Below the pieces are notes generated by a model. It searched no databases. It had not been told where the DNA came from and saw only the letters and a program-made list of their open reading frames with translations. A stretch of DNA of 64,000 nucleotides from Brienomyrus brachyistius (lineage: Eukaryota > Chordata > Actinopteri > Osteoglossiformes > Mormyridae): the NCBI RefSeq assembly GCF_023856365.1, contig NC_064549.1, positions 6,713,608-6,777,607 of the forward strand. The letters run 5' to 3'. Position numbers and translations under genes: made by a program. How positions within the stretch are numbered: position 1 is the first letter of the stretch; every line of letters begins with the position of its first letter. This document shows positions 1-13,490 of this stretch, in pieces.

Positions 1-3000
1 GTTCAAGAGCTGTGTGTGAATCCGGGGATGCTCGTGCCCAGCTGCCATTCCTCCACGGAAAACGGGGTATTTCTGTAACCAAGAAGTAATACGTCGCTAC
101 CATTTTAACACTATGTCGAATTTTTATAAATCGCGCACATCGGGGAATAGGAATGTCGATAGGAAAATGAAGCATTCTCAATGAATGATGTACACATAAC
201 TGTTGTGAGCGTTTCAGTGCCATATTTCATTCATTCCTTCATTAATAAATTCATTCCTTCATTCTCTCAAAGTACCGTCCTACAGGTAATGGTTGGTTTT
301 AAAGGGAAATTCTCTTAATACATATACATAAGGCTTAATTTTTGCCTTAAGACTTAGATAAAAGCTTTAGAATAGGTACAAAACAACAACGTGGCTATAT
401 GTTTACGTAGCGGTGCCGTGATAAAAAATAAAATAAATGCTAGCAAGAGGCAATGTTTTCAAGCTTGCTTACATAACAGCTTATGCATTTAATCATTTGA
501 CAATGAACTGCGGGATAAATCTGTACTCATCACGTACAGTTCATTGTACAAATTTAAATCTAGCGGAATATAAATCAGATGTCGGACGCTAAAGGCAGTC
601 TTGTATAGCAAACAACCTTAGCCATCAGAAAGGTCACAAGCGACGGGCATTAATTGTATTTATTAAGTAAAAAGCATTAATTGTTGTTTAGATGTGTATG
701 GATCTTCAGAGTTGGTATTGTCATATTTGTGCCAGAAGAATATTATGAAATTCTTCTTAAAGGTTAAGCGTTGGTAACAAAGTTGTGCAAATATAAAACC
801 AAATAAACTTTAATTCGTTTTCGTAAAACGTGGACATTTTAAGTTTATCGTGTCTTTCGCTTTTCATTTGCCGTGAATTTAGCCTACAGTGGATCTGGGC
901 GTTTATCTAACAACTACAATAATGGCGCAGTAGACAGCCCCTGCCTTGATATTTTATTCTTAGTTGTACCAAACTTAAACCTTTACTGCAAGCGAACATA
1001 AGACGTTAAGTAATATTTTACATTTGAGTGTGTAGTACATTGAATTCAATGGTAATAGTGACCTATGCGACATGGAATTTCGTAAAGATTGTTTCGTGGG
1101 TTTACAGAATTACGATTACATTTAACCATATGAGATAAACGGTAGGCACACGAATATCAAACGAGAAAACAGAATGTGTTGTATATGTGAATTATATCTA
1201 GTATTTTTAACGATTCACCAGCAGCAACCGTTTCTGGTTCAGTTTTTTTACACAAGCCTTCGACTGGTCGATCCTGCTACCTTGATGCGATTAATGTTGT
1301 CACTTGTTCGGCACTGTGCATATAGCTCCCGTTGTTAACATGGAGTTACTTTAAAAAGTGACTTGTAATTTACATTAGAATATGTTACTGCTCAACTGCT
1401 AATGTATTAATCGCAGTAAACTGCGCATTTCACAATGCAGTGTATGGAAACGTACCGCTGGCCACCGCTAGGGACGTCGGTGGCGCTGTCTTGGGCTTTG
1501 CTGTCGGGGATCTTTTATTTTTACTACAGCTGTGAGGAAATAAGGAGTTATATTATATGTGTGGTTATTTTGTAACTGGTAATTATTTACGTTGTTCTTC
1601 TGTGTATAGTAGGATTCGTAAACATACGGGAGAATTAACACTGGTATTTTTGCCTATAGGCCTATGTTATGGCAAATATACAAAGAAATTTTCGTTTTAC
1701 TCTTCGGGATATTAAATAGCCTAATATAAATTGTACTAATAAAAAAATATTTAAAATATTAAGAGATGATCTAGATAACACCATAGTAATAGCATAGATA
1801 AGGTTGGCTTATCTTTCCCTCGACGAATTGGTAGACCGTTATTATTTTTGTCGATATTTCCTTGGTAACAGAAACTGATTCTCTCTCAGCTAAAAACTGT
1901 TAGTATATTTGTGGATATTATGTGGATGAAGAAAATGTAGAAGCGTGGCTAGAAATTATTTTTTTTAATTCCAAATGTAATTTAATAGAAGTGATATCAA
2001 ACTAGCCATGAAGATTTAAATGTAAAATTTGGAACAAAGATTTAAAATTTGATCATCCCTCCAACAAAACAATCCAGTGAAAATCTTAAATATCCCACAG
2101 TATTCTTTCAGTGGTGATTCCTGCAAAGTATTTCAGTGTCAGTTTTGAGCACAAAAATATCTGCCTAGAGGAACTAGAATGATTTTAACTGCTGAAAAAT
2201 CTTACTGTTTGACAGCTAACACTATTAAAAAAAAAAATCCGCCACGTTTAAAATGCATAATTAATATCACATATATGGAACTGTAATATGTCTGATTACA
2301 TTAAATGAATTGTACTAGGCCAACCATCTTTAATAAGCAGCTGACATTTAGATTAGATTATGGTATGGCCTTGACTTTTAAGAAGCTCGTATTTAGTCTG
2401 GCTTATAAAACTCTTACATTTTGCAATATACTGTTAGAAGCTAGAGACATACACAGTGATGCTCAGATGTACTTCAACAATACTGTAGCTATGAAAATTT
2501 TAGGCCATGTGCTATTGCAGGCCATTGATACTTGGTATTTGCTATGTGATGTATTTTGGCTAAAGGCTATAGGTGTTTGTGATTGACCTTGATTACGATT
2601 AGGGTTAGAATGCTGGTTTTCCAATATTAGTTCTAAAATATACTATTTTATGTTGTACCATTTTTTTCCCCTTGAATTCCACAGAATCCAAAATTTACCC
2701 ACATATCTAAGAGAACAGAACATTTACACCCCATCAAAAACAGCAGACAGCTTATATTATTGATATAAATCTCAGAGGTGAGTTTCATTAAAGCATCAAA
2801 GCGTGAAATGCATCAAAATCTCGAGTATGTTGCTAAAATATGAGCCTTTACAAAACCCCCCTGTATGTAACATCATGTGCTTTCTATGTCCTTACATAAT
2901 AAGCCAGTCAACGCAGTTGTTAATCATAAAGTGCATTTGCAAATCAGCTGCGTACTTTGACAGGCAGGGGTTGCATTTGTCATGACTGTGCCCTCTCCAA

Positions 3001-3051
3001 ATTTTTGTTTGAAATTACGCTTTTCGCATTCTGAACAAAATGTGTTTTTCC

Positions 3052-3053
<2 letters not shown>
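1..3053. other. No gene recognised
   Basis: AT-rich sequence with no credible coding exon. A 5' non-coding exon or promoter of lrfn3 could lie anywhere upstream of 15.69 kb, but I cannot place it. Confidence 0.5.

Positions 3054-3097
<44 letters not shown>
3054..3097. repeat. (TA)n microsatellite
   Basis: About 22 uninterrupted TA units followed by TTTT. Confidence 0.97.
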
Positions 3098-3100
<3 letters not shown>

Positions 3101-6100
3101 ACAGTATGACATTTACTAAAGCGTAATATATTGAGAATAGGATTCAATATAATATGATAGAAACTTATTGCCACACAATCAAGTTCGTGGAAATTGAGTT
3201 GTTGGAGACTGAATACAATGAGCGGGACATACAATTTATGATTCCATTACAAAAAAAAAAACAATTTAGATACTTAGTCCGGTCTGAGACAAGCTTGGTG
3301 AGTTTTGTGTCCAGCATGACTGTCTTATCAAGAACAAGGCGTCAAAATCAAAGTTCCTGCCATAAGATAAATGTGAGAAGGAGCTCTGATGTATATTTGC
3401 ACGCACTGGAATACAGCGTATGCATCTATACTATGTATGCCTGAACACTTACAGCCTTCAAGTGGTCTGCGGTATGGTGGCAAGGAGAGTAAATTTAGTG
3501 GTGACTGGTTATCGGATGATAACAGGCTTTTTCTGCAGTCATATCGCCTATCTGCTGTTGCTAATCCCCAGACATTAGCCAAAGAATGGTAGAAGAGAAC
3601 ACAGCATAGAATGTGCATCGTACTGGAACATGTCATAGGGAAGTGAACAATGAACTGGGGCATTCAAACCTCAGATTTAGACCTGATTGTAGATCTGTTA
3701 TGATCATAGTGTGTACAGTGCTGCATAGCATCACTGTTAAATCAGCAATGAATATAATGGTGATTATATAGAGGAGTGTCCTATTTGGCCAACTAATGAG
3801 TGCAGATAGAATGAACACCTGGATGATATGGAGAGAGAACAGGATATACAATCCTCATTGTATTTACGTAATTTATTTTTGTTCAAGGTCTTAAACCCTT
3901 TTTTTTGTGAGAAAATTGCAGTTGGTGTGGTCTGCATTGCAGAAAGAGACGGTTGGTTGTGGCATAGGTTCTCTTTGTAACTATACAAGAAAAGGGCGGA
4001 AATTTCTAGCAAGACTGCATGAGAAGAAAGGATCTGAGTCGCTGCTATGCACCTTATCCTCTAGAATGGCCTGTCTTTAAGAGAACATGTCACCATTTGA
4101 GGATGAAAACGGCAAACCGAAATTGCTCCAGTGTATTAAGTTTGCTGTAGCAGGACACATAATAACACAATGTTGTTTTCCAAGCTTTTCCTGACCCATT
4201 TCAATGTCTAGTTATTACACAGAGCACACATTTTAATTGTACTTTTTGCTTTCCTGAATAATAATTATTTAAAAATATGACTTTTTGGTCTAATCATATT
4301 AAATTACTTTCAATCTACATACATTTTATCAGGATTATTATAAAATTATTTAAATTAAATAAGTACACAGAAAAAAAACCTGTTATCAGTATGTTGAACA
4401 TAAAGGATTTGGTAGTGATTGAATGTAGAACTAAAAAAAATGATAATAATATACCGATGTAGCACAACAATTCAAACGTAATACAACAACCCGCAAGAAT
4501 AACTGCCAATAACTTACTATATAACATTGTGTAAAACAATAGGAGTACAACGCAACATGATGTGTAACATGATGTAGTGACACAAACAGTAATTACAAAT
4601 AACAGCAATGCACATCACAGAAGAGAAATGAATAGATGTTGTGATTGTGGTGAGGAAGACCTGAATGTCTGTATGTGTCTGTCGGGGGTGTTTACATGAG
4701 ATAAGTTTGTTGACGAGCTTAGAAAAAAACTGCAGCGATAGTGTGTATTCCAAGTGGCAGTGTACCTCCTGTAGGGGTGGGTGGGATCAGCAGCAATCTT
4801 GCCAACTCGCTTCTTCGCCCTGGCAGTGAAGAGATATTTATTGCCAGTGGCTCACAGCCAGTGATCTTCTCAGTGGAGAAGATCACCTATTACAGCCTGG
4901 TCACAGAGAAAGAGAGAGAGAGAGAGAGGGGTGGGGGATGACGGGGGGAGGAGTAGGTAATAATTGTGGTGGTCAGAATATCTCAATGATGGATGATTAG
5001 AATTTCACAGTGGGACATGTATACAACGAACAATATTGCTGCAGACCTTTGCTAATGATGGAGGTAATATTTATCTTGGTGGTGTTGGTAGTACGCAAAA
5101 ATTAAAATGACTCAACCACTTACACTTAAGAAATATTAAAATATGAAACATTACACCAATAACAATGGGACAAAGAGTGCCGCGTATGTGAACATGTACA
5201 ATGGCTGGCAGGGTGGAAGAGTGAGTCAACCAGAATACAGAGAGCTAGCAAGCAGTGTAGGAAAGATTTGTTCCGATTGAGAGCATCTGCTGCACCTTTT
5301 CTATGAAGTGAAGCCCAAAACACACATTCACACAATGAATAGACCCATTTGAACAACGTAAAGAGGAATGGGACCAAATTTGGTGACTATGGTGGAGCTT
5401 CCTCGCAGTATCAGGTAGAGATGGACGTTGGAAGCAAATCCAACCAGCTGTAGTACACAGTTTGTACAAGGTTGAGGTGCAAAAAGTGTTAACCCAGAAA
5501 AGGTCATATATTTCATTGCTAATAAGAATTAAGTGATATTCTTCCTACTGGAGATTCTGAGTTTGTCCTACCAAACACATTGGATGAGTCTAAGAGAAGA
5601 TTGTTTTTGCTTTGGTTGGGTCCAAGATGGATATCTTTGTAGGTAATTTCCAGCTGTTAGTCATCATGATGTGGCACAAGATGACCATCTTGGTCAGGAT
5701 GTTCTGTACCCGGGATTTTAGATGCACTCATCTGTTACATGTGTTTTATTTGTGTCTTTATCCCCAGATGGATAAAGACCTGAAAAATGGACTGCTATGG
5801 AAGGAGCAAGATGAGTATGTGGTGACACAACCCAAGAGTGGAGACCCTTGGCAAATCTGTGGGATCAGAGGAGCCTGACTCATGCAAATGACTGGAGATG
5901 CTTTTTATGCTATAGAGGCTGAAGTTGTTGTTGACCATGACTCTGGACAAGAGAACAGCAGCAGCAAGTCTGGGATCTGGAGAATGTGCAACATTTGAGA
6001 TGGAGATAGAAGAACTAGAGTCAACTAAAAATAATGCTAATTCTGCCTTATCTATGGGACTCAGAAGCTTGATAGACAAATGTCTGGATCGTGGAGACTC

Positions 6101-6404
6101 TGTAATGGATTGAGAGTACTCTTCATTCTCCAAACATGTGGTCACCACCTTTAATCTGCAGCACTGGTATATCTGAGTGAGCTTAACAGCCATTTCACGA
6201 TGGGTGATACTTGTCTCCAATATTCATTCTAGTGAGCTCTCTTAAGCTTCAGGGAAGACTTCCCTGAAGATTGTTAGATCATCCACTTGATTAAAACTGC
6301 TGCATCTTTTATTGGCTCTTCAGGATGACCTCATGCTAGGGGAGAGGTCTGCATAAGGCACCATGGAACAGACTGCATATATGCTATTTTGTCTATGGTT
6401 TTCT
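3098..6404. other. No gene recognised
   Basis: It holds short open frames on both strands, a small GAGA run near 4908-4928, and no motif I recognise. The stretch 5768-6220 is open for over 100 codons on the minus strand, but the protein resembles nothing known to me. Confidence 0.45.
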
Positions 6405-6570
6405 GGGGTATTGTGGCTCAGCAGGTTAGTTTGCTGTGCTAGTGATTGGATGGTCAACAGTTAAATTTTGATGATTTTCACCACTGCGCCGTTAAGCAAG
6501 GCCCTTAACCCCAATGGCTATCAGGACTGGCTGACACTGCACTTGGATAAAAGATTAAACAAATAAATGT
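6405..6570 (+). mobile_element. Second SINE-type repeat
   Basis: TGTGGCTCAGCAGGTTAG looks like a tRNA-type head. CAAGGCCCTTAACCCC and TTGGATAAAAGATTAAAC with AAATAAATGTAA are the known 3' words of another fish SINE family. Confidence 0.6.
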
Positions 6571-7439
6571 AAGTGTTATCCAGGCATTCTGAATAATCAG
6601 GATTTGCAAAAAAGAGCTATCAAACTTCAAGTTACCCTATAAATGTTCTTTACTTGTTTATGAAGTTATGCATGTTCTTAGAGTTCGAAGGCTTTCTTAC
6701 CCAGTGGATAAACAACTTCCCATAAGAGAAATACTCTCCTTTCATAGTCAGAAGCCGTTTATTAGTTGAATCGCGAGATTATTCTATTGATTTTCCAAAT
6801 TTTTTGCATTTTATAATGGGTTTGACATGTGTTGGGTTTTAGAGGGTTTATACTTTGAAATTAAAAGTTGATTAGACATATGTTTAATTCTCTGTTAAAT
6901 CACTTTAGTGAACCGTAGCCAAATGGGCAAAAATCGAAACTGGTATTAGCCGCCAGGATAATTTTCTGCCATTTGGTCACCTGTTCAGTAATGAAAGAAT
7001 TTTCATGGGACAGATGGTGAAACTTTAACAGATTTTTTTTGTCAATTGATTAGTTTATGCTACTGATGACCTTCACAGGGCCTGCAGGACCAGTGGACAT
7101 AAAACAGTTCCATGATATCAGAGATACACCACCATATTTTATGGTAAGTCTGATCTTTACATTTTTGAGGCCAAAGCCACTGTTGATATATGTGCTGATA
7201 GCTATGTTCTATGTTAGTGTCTCTTAGCAAGGAGGGTACAGTAGCTGTAATTGTAGAAATCGATTTTCTGTGCTTCCAAAACCATCCACCTGTACATTTT
7301 TTTGCACCCTCCGTTGGGTAAGTTAATACTTATATTAGGGACCCTTTCCTCATACCAGTTCCTTGATTCATGAATGTCAGTATTGGTGTTTTAAGTAGAT
7401 ATGCATCATGTCCATATCACGCCAAGCATCCATCCAGCT

Positions 7440-7745
7440 AAGTCTGGTCAGTTCTTGCTGGGAGTCCCTTGAATGCTAAAGCTCACCTGTAGCTCATAAA
7501 CTTGATTAATTGGCTTGGTATAAAGATCACATAGTTTTTCGATCTGGTTATTGACCCAGTACTCCCTGTCGATTTTGTGACTTTCTGGACTATGGATTTT
7601 GGATCATGATTCGGGTTTGTATGCCTTTGATTATCTCTGCCTTGTTTTCGGTCCTCTGCTGGTTTGCGTACTACAATTCTGGAAGTTAACTTGCGCTTCC
7701 CACACTTGAATGCTCTCCTTGTCCAGTCATTATGGAATAATTCAC
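7440..7745 (+). repeat. Probable left LTR of a Ty3/gypsy relic
   Basis: A T-rich, stop-rich stretch in the wording typical of fish gypsy LTR ends (TTTTGTGACTTTCTGGAC, CTGCCTTGTTTTCGG) directly precedes a gag-like start at 7750. Exact ends and target duplication were not found. Confidence 0.4.
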
Positions 7746-9640
7746 CACCATGGATCCAGCAGAACTAGAAGTAAGACTGACCTGAGACAAGGAGAAACCA
7801 AGTGAATTAATCCAATTATTTTATGAGAATTTCCAAGCCCTCTTCCCAGAGGAAAAAAACCTCCTGTGACCATTCCCACTTTGTCCAGTCCTGGAGCTGC
7901 GTCCATTAACTCCATCCCACAGACATCTGCTCTGTTCACCATTGCCACAGAAAATTGCAATGGTATTTGCAATATATACATACATTATCTAATGCAGAGT
8001 TCAGTGTACATTGACATGTTGAGAACTGATTGGCACAAGATTCGTTTTATTATATTTTTGTTGATGGCAACAGGTCTGGGGTGATCTACTACATATAAAT
8101 GCACTTCATTAATTTCCGAGACGTGATTCTGTGCTTTCTTCAAAGAAGTCTTTGAATGTCACAAGGCCGGCCCAGGAATTTAGGAATCCAGTTATGCAGT
8201 ACGGGAGAGAGATCAACCAGCATCGGAATACACTGTGGAATTTTGGATTCTGGCCACAGGAAGCGAGCCAGCCCAGCCTCACCATATATTATCACAAGCT
8301 AAACGGGATGCTTAAGCAGGAGTAATTTGCTGAGATGTTGATCTGAATAGCCCTCTTCTCAAATGACAACATACCTCCAGAGCTACAACTCCTTCAACTC
8401 TCATCAGTCAAGACTCTATTTACCTGTTGCGAAGAGGCGGGGGGAGGGGGCGGGTTCTTCATCTGTTGGCTCACCAAGGAGCCCCCTGGTTCTACAGAAC
8501 CCCAGGCTCAATTCAAGCTGGTATTCTCCAGGAAACACAGGGAGCTCCTGGCATGGGGATCTGAGCAGTGCTGTAAGCATTTGCCCACATCTAACAGTAT
8601 CCACTTTCACTGAGAATTCCAGTATTAACTAAACAGCCTGATTTCCCCAGAGAACTTACAATTAAAAGATGTCCCCAGCAAAACCGAGGCATTCCCTCTC
8701 CTGCCTCACCACCCATGAGATTCTCTCTCTACTGGGTTGGGTCTACATGGTACACACACCAGAATCAAAGACTATGGATCAATAGATTGAGGAGGCCCTT
8801 GCACTGAAATTTATCCGGTTATCAACATCCTTTTCCACTTTCTAAGTTTGTCTAAAGAATAGGGATGGGGATTTTGTTCCTACATTAATTATCAGTGAGT
8901 CTTTCAGTGAGATCAGAATTAAGATCCATTACCCTCTTCCACTGATTCACAAAGCTTTGGGAAATGTCTGGACTGCTACTATCTTTATAAAGTTAGGCCT
9001 TCACACACTCTTAGGTAAGATTTTGTACTTTTGCTTGTCATCGGGGCTGTACCTTCAAGGGTCTGCCAATTGTACCCTTAGTTGTAGGTAATTGTACCTT
9101 TTTAGGTACAGAAATTGACTCTGAGGAACCACTGAGGTACTATTGATGATACATTAATGTTATTTGTACCTTTGGGCTGTTCCCCAAAGTCCATTTCTGT
9201 ACCCTAAAAGGTAAAATTACAAAGGTACAGCCCCAGTGACAAGCAAAGGTACATGTTTTTACCCTTTTTTCTGAGAGTATATAACATTTAATCTCATCAG
9301 AATTTACTAAGGGTGCATCTAAAATTAGTGAGGGGGCACCATTGCTGCCCTCTTTCCACAGTCATGGACAGGTTTACTTTCGCCAGAGGGTGCACATTAT
9401 TAATTTGAAGGTGCTATGCACCCTTAGGCACCGTTATAAACCACTCAGACTGAGAGGACTAATGTGAAATCGTGTTTACCACTACCAGGGGGCACTGTGA
9501 GTATGTGGTTATGCCGTATGGACTCGCTAACTCCCCTACTGTATTCCAGTCATTCAGGAATGAGATTTGAGACAGGGTAATTTCTTTGATGGTGCATACT
9601 GGCAGTCCCTGGGTGAAGTATGTCTGACTTATTGACAACT
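7746..9640 (+). mobile_element. Ty3/gypsy retrotransposon relic: gag and reverse-transcriptase fragments
   Basis: Pieces appear in the expected order but in shifting frames. ATGGATCCAGCAGAACTAG at 7750 begins a gag-like start. A gag core follows at about 8110-8260 (KEVFECH, then ASEYTVEFWILATGS). An RT entry motif is at about 8760-8820 (IEEALALKFIRLSTS), and an RT core at about 9460-9560 ([20 protein letters not shown]). Many stops interrupt it, and the MITE at 9006-9280 splits the RT. It is a dead copy and no intact protein exists. Confidence 0.65.
9006..9280. mobile_element. Long-TIR MITE inserted in a gypsy relic
   Basis: Both arms carry GCTTGTCA followed by GGGGCTGTACCTT in opposite orientation, along with repeated GGTACA/TGTACC words, so the whole element is close to a palindrome. 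Gypsy reverse-transcriptase sequence lies on both sides of it. Confidence 0.75.
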
Positions 9641-10379
9641 CATACTTATGAATGGGCTGCCATAAAGCCTATTGTAGTAAACATGCGGGTTAATACAATG
9701 GTTCATAATAATGAACACTTGCACTATTTTGTGACGTCCATGAAAATATTGTGCACCTTAAGCGGATCATCGGTTCGAGGTACAGTACAGTACCATAGAT
9801 AGTTATTTTTATCATTACTCTGAAATTATGATTATGCACTGTTATTACTGTATTGTGTATTGTCTTATTAATTAGGGAACAGATCTTTTTCGTAACCTGG
9901 GGACAACCTATATTGGTGATCTTCTTTATTTGTCTAATATGCCCATGCATTACGACCTTGTATGCCAAGTTCTTCAGAGACGTTAAGAAAAAAACTTTGA
10001 ATTATTGTGTATTTGGGTGGAGAAGTGTAAGTTTCATAAGAAAAACCATCTCAGCACAATTAGTTTTCCTTCGTTTTCCATTGGTTTTCCAGTACGTTCA
10101 AAGACTTGCAATGCTATACTAGGCCCTATGACTTCTTACTGAAGATTCATTCACAAACATGCAAGACTAGAGAATTATGAGGGAAGACTCTACTCACACA
10201 GCCTTCTTGCGAATCAATCGGCTATTGACACCTTTGAACCTCTTTACGCCAGGTTGGGCCCTTCTTTTTAGAGAAACTACAAGACTTCCTGGAAAAACCC
10301 TTTTTTCACAAATTATTACTCCGCTTACAGAAGACTTCAAGGAGACTGAGGAGATACAAGGCACTCTATTACTATATTT

Positions 10380-10590
10380 TTGTATATCCCTGGCAACCAG
10401 GTCATTATGTGACGCTCCTACCCTGCACTACCCTGCCTGTCTTGACTTTGTAACTGCCAGTGTTTGGATTAAAGAAGTGGATCATGATTTGGATTAGTTC
10501 GCCTTTTTTGACCCTCTACTTGTTTGTGGACCACAGTTTCGGAAATAAACTTGTGGCAACCGCACACGGATCATTTCTCTTTACAGCCAT
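10380..10590 (+). repeat. LTR-like fragment
   Basis: CCCTGCACTACCCTGCCTG, GTGTTTGGATTAAAG and AAATAAACTTG are wordings of fish gypsy LTR 3' portions. It may be the right LTR of the relic at 7.4-9.6 kb or a separate solo LTR. Confidence 0.35.
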
Positions 10591-13113
10591 TACAATGTGA
10601 GCTGTTTTGAAAATATCAACCTTCCAACTGCTTGTGTTGGCAAGTAAAGGGGAGGGACACCGTATTGATAGGATGCCAGTGTCTTTGCACCCACACACGC
10701 TGATACAAAGCTCAGCCACAATGTTAGCATTTCTCAGTTTTTTTATTCTTTGTACTCTTTTTAAGCAACACTAGTCAATCGCTAATACCAGCACAAACAT
10801 CTACACCTTCAAGTCCTTCACCACCACTAACCAACAAATCTGACTATGTGTCGCTCCTGCTTGCAAAAACAGGTCAAAGGGAAAAAAATGCAGAGAAGCT
10901 TGTGGTTCCTCTCAGATGGAAATGATCTATCTGGGGTAACTACACATGACAAATGGCCGGTATGTTCATCCAGTTGAACGGAACCTATTCCTGTTGGTCA
11001 TCACAGAAGGGGAGGGCAACGGGCAGGAATATTTTATTGATTTAGTTTACATGTTTTATAATGCAGCCAGTCTCCAGGTTACAGACGAGATCTATTCCCT
11101 AAGTCTGGCTTTAAGTCAAATTTGTCGGAAAATAATAGTACAGTGTGTAATAACAATAATAATAAGAAGAAATAGAACAAGGATTAGAATACAGCGGTAT
11201 TAAAAGTAACCACATATGCACTGTACTGTACCTGCAACTGACAAGCCGCTGAAGTCATGCAATGTTTTCATGATTGTCACAAAGTAGTGCGTGTTGATTA
11301 TTATAAGCTGTGGTATTTAACCCCAAATTTTAATGTAATAGGCTTTCTAGCAGTCTGGTAATAAGTACGAGTTGTCTGTAAATTGTTCTTAGTCCGGGGA
11401 CTGTCTGTATTGTGCCAATTTCTGTTTTACTTCCCTCTTTGTTTCCAGTATTCCAGTCCTGTCTTGTCCATTCTGGTAACCTCCTCTTAACACCTCGAGG
11501 TTCATTCGTCTGAACCACGTCACACAAAGGTGTTTATATGTTTTCCTATTATTTGCCTCCATCAGTTTTGTTGTTTAGAGCCTGTTTCTATAAGCCCAGT
11601 ACTCAAATCCCTTTTATCATGCCCATCTACATGTTACTGGATTAAATTTGTTATGGCGATCTCGCAGTGAACGTTATGGTTTGCAGTCATCTTTTTGTAA
11701 GGAAATAATCTATCTGAACCAGAGCCCCTTCTATGTGACAAGACGAAAGCACTCTGCTCAGCTGCTTAAAATTATTTAATATTCCTGCCCAATTATTTCT
11801 CCTTGCTGAATTCAATGAATTTCTTGAATATTTCTTCCAATGAGTGAACTGCCTGTATTTAAAAGGGCAAAACTTTCCAGGAAATATACAGCTTTTATCT
11901 GATGACTGTCAATGTGAAAAGGGAGTCTGTGAAAGCCTGTCACCCCCCCCCCCCCAGGCCTGCCTTTTACCAGATCACATTCAGAATAAAAGGGGCTTCA
12001 GTATTTCAAAAGACTGTAAACCACTCATAGAAAGTTATAGAGAGTCTATTATGAAAGATATTATGTATCTGTGTTAGACCAGACTGTAATTTTAATTTCA
12101 GAATAAATTTAACTATGGCAGGCAAAGGGGCACCATGAAATGAGGGTGCAGGCAAACCCCCCCGCCGGAGATTTGTCCTGGCAATATACAGTAAGTGAAG
12201 GCATATAGGTTGTGGTGACTACGAGGGTCAGATCAATTCTGGGGGAGTCCACCCCCCCCCCCAAGTAGATGTGCATAGTTGACTGCTCTCCTCTCGGAGA
12301 GGTCATGCACCAGACTGTCTAGGTTTGCAAGAAGAGGGAACATCAACAACTGGCTTACTCTTCTTCCTCCTTTGCAACTACTCCCCAGTACAGGCCTTAA
12401 GCTGTATTTCAGCAGACAGTTCCACCCCCGCGCTTGGACACTGAGTGGCCACCAGCCGCGTCCTGTTGACATTCTTTGTAGCCAGCCGTGAGGAAACCAT
12501 GGCTACCGTCGGCCTGCCCGCTGCTGATTGCCATTTGCTGGTTTCAAAACTGGAATTTTAACTGATTCATGAAATGGATAAAGGAACCAAAGTAGGAATT
12601 TCACTTTTATTATTATGTAATTATAGATAAAGATTGGCATACTGGTGCATGGGATTAAATTTATTGCATATTGCAGAATAAAAATTTAGTGAAACCTCTG
12701 CAGTGCCATCAGGATTAGATCAAGTTTTATAGCAAGAATCTCATTCTTGCATTAATTTATTAAAGAGGGATTAGATTTTAGAGAGAGCAAACCTCGATGG
12801 CTTACCTCATCTTTTTCCAGAACAAATTTATAGATAGAATGAACAAAGATAGAATTGTGCATTGATAGTAAATTTCTTATTACTATGATTTAAAAAAATA
12901 GTTTAAAGAAAAACATCAGAAAAGGGACTTATCAGAGTACATTTGCAATGTAAGAATCCTCAAAATGTATTTCTAAAAATGATAATCCTGTTTTAAGTGT
13001 AAATAATGTATCCATCCATCTTCTAAGGCCTTATCCAGTATGGAAAGAATGGTGCACAAAGTATGGAAGATAATAAATGGGTAAAAATCCAGCAACAGGT
13101 TAATCATAAAGAC
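10591..13113. other. No gene recognised
   Basis: Only scattered short frames and C/G runs (11942-11955, 12250-12261) were seen. Confidence 0.45.
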
Positions 13114-13262
13114 ATATGTGACCCTCCAGCACAAAACCGTACCTAAGTCGCATGGCCGCATTTTTAGATATTTTTTGAGGATTTTTTGTGCTCTCATTTG
13201 ATACCATTTCTATTTCTATTTTTTGACCCAAGTGTACAGTTTTGTGCTGGAGGGTCACATAT
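13114..13262. mobile_element. Short MITE with near-perfect terminal inverted repeats
   Basis: The left end ATATGTGACCCTCCAGCACA is repeated inverted at the right end. The two arms match perfectly for the first 24 bases, and the whole element is only about 150 bp. It resembles the small 'GTGACCCT...ACAAAAC' elements common in fish genomes. Confidence 0.85.
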
Positions 13263-13342
13263 TGGCTTAAATATATATCTATTTGAAAATCAATGAAATA
13301 TTTTATGGTCATTGATTACAAAGAAAACTGTCTTATTATTAC

Positions 13343-13490
13343 TTCCATCCATCCATTTTCCAAACTGCTTATCCTACTGGGTGATGGGGGGGGGGGGGGG
13401 GGGGGGGAGGGGTCCGGAACCTATCCCAGAAGCAATGGGCACGAGGCAGGGAACAACCCAGGATGGGGGGCCAGCCCATCACAGCTTATT
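13343..13490 (-). mobile_element. Truncated SINE with a 22-base G run
   Basis: CATCCATCCATTTTCCAAAC starts it. After an uninterrupted run of 22 G at 13386-13407 it continues with CAACCCAGGATGGGG and is cut off after the 'CAGCCCATCACAG' word. Confidence 0.75.

Noticed and set aside
5795..6220. Open frame of 141 codons on the minus strand
   Set aside because: No recognisable domain, a competing open frame on the other strand, no splice or promoter context, and low-complexity serine runs.
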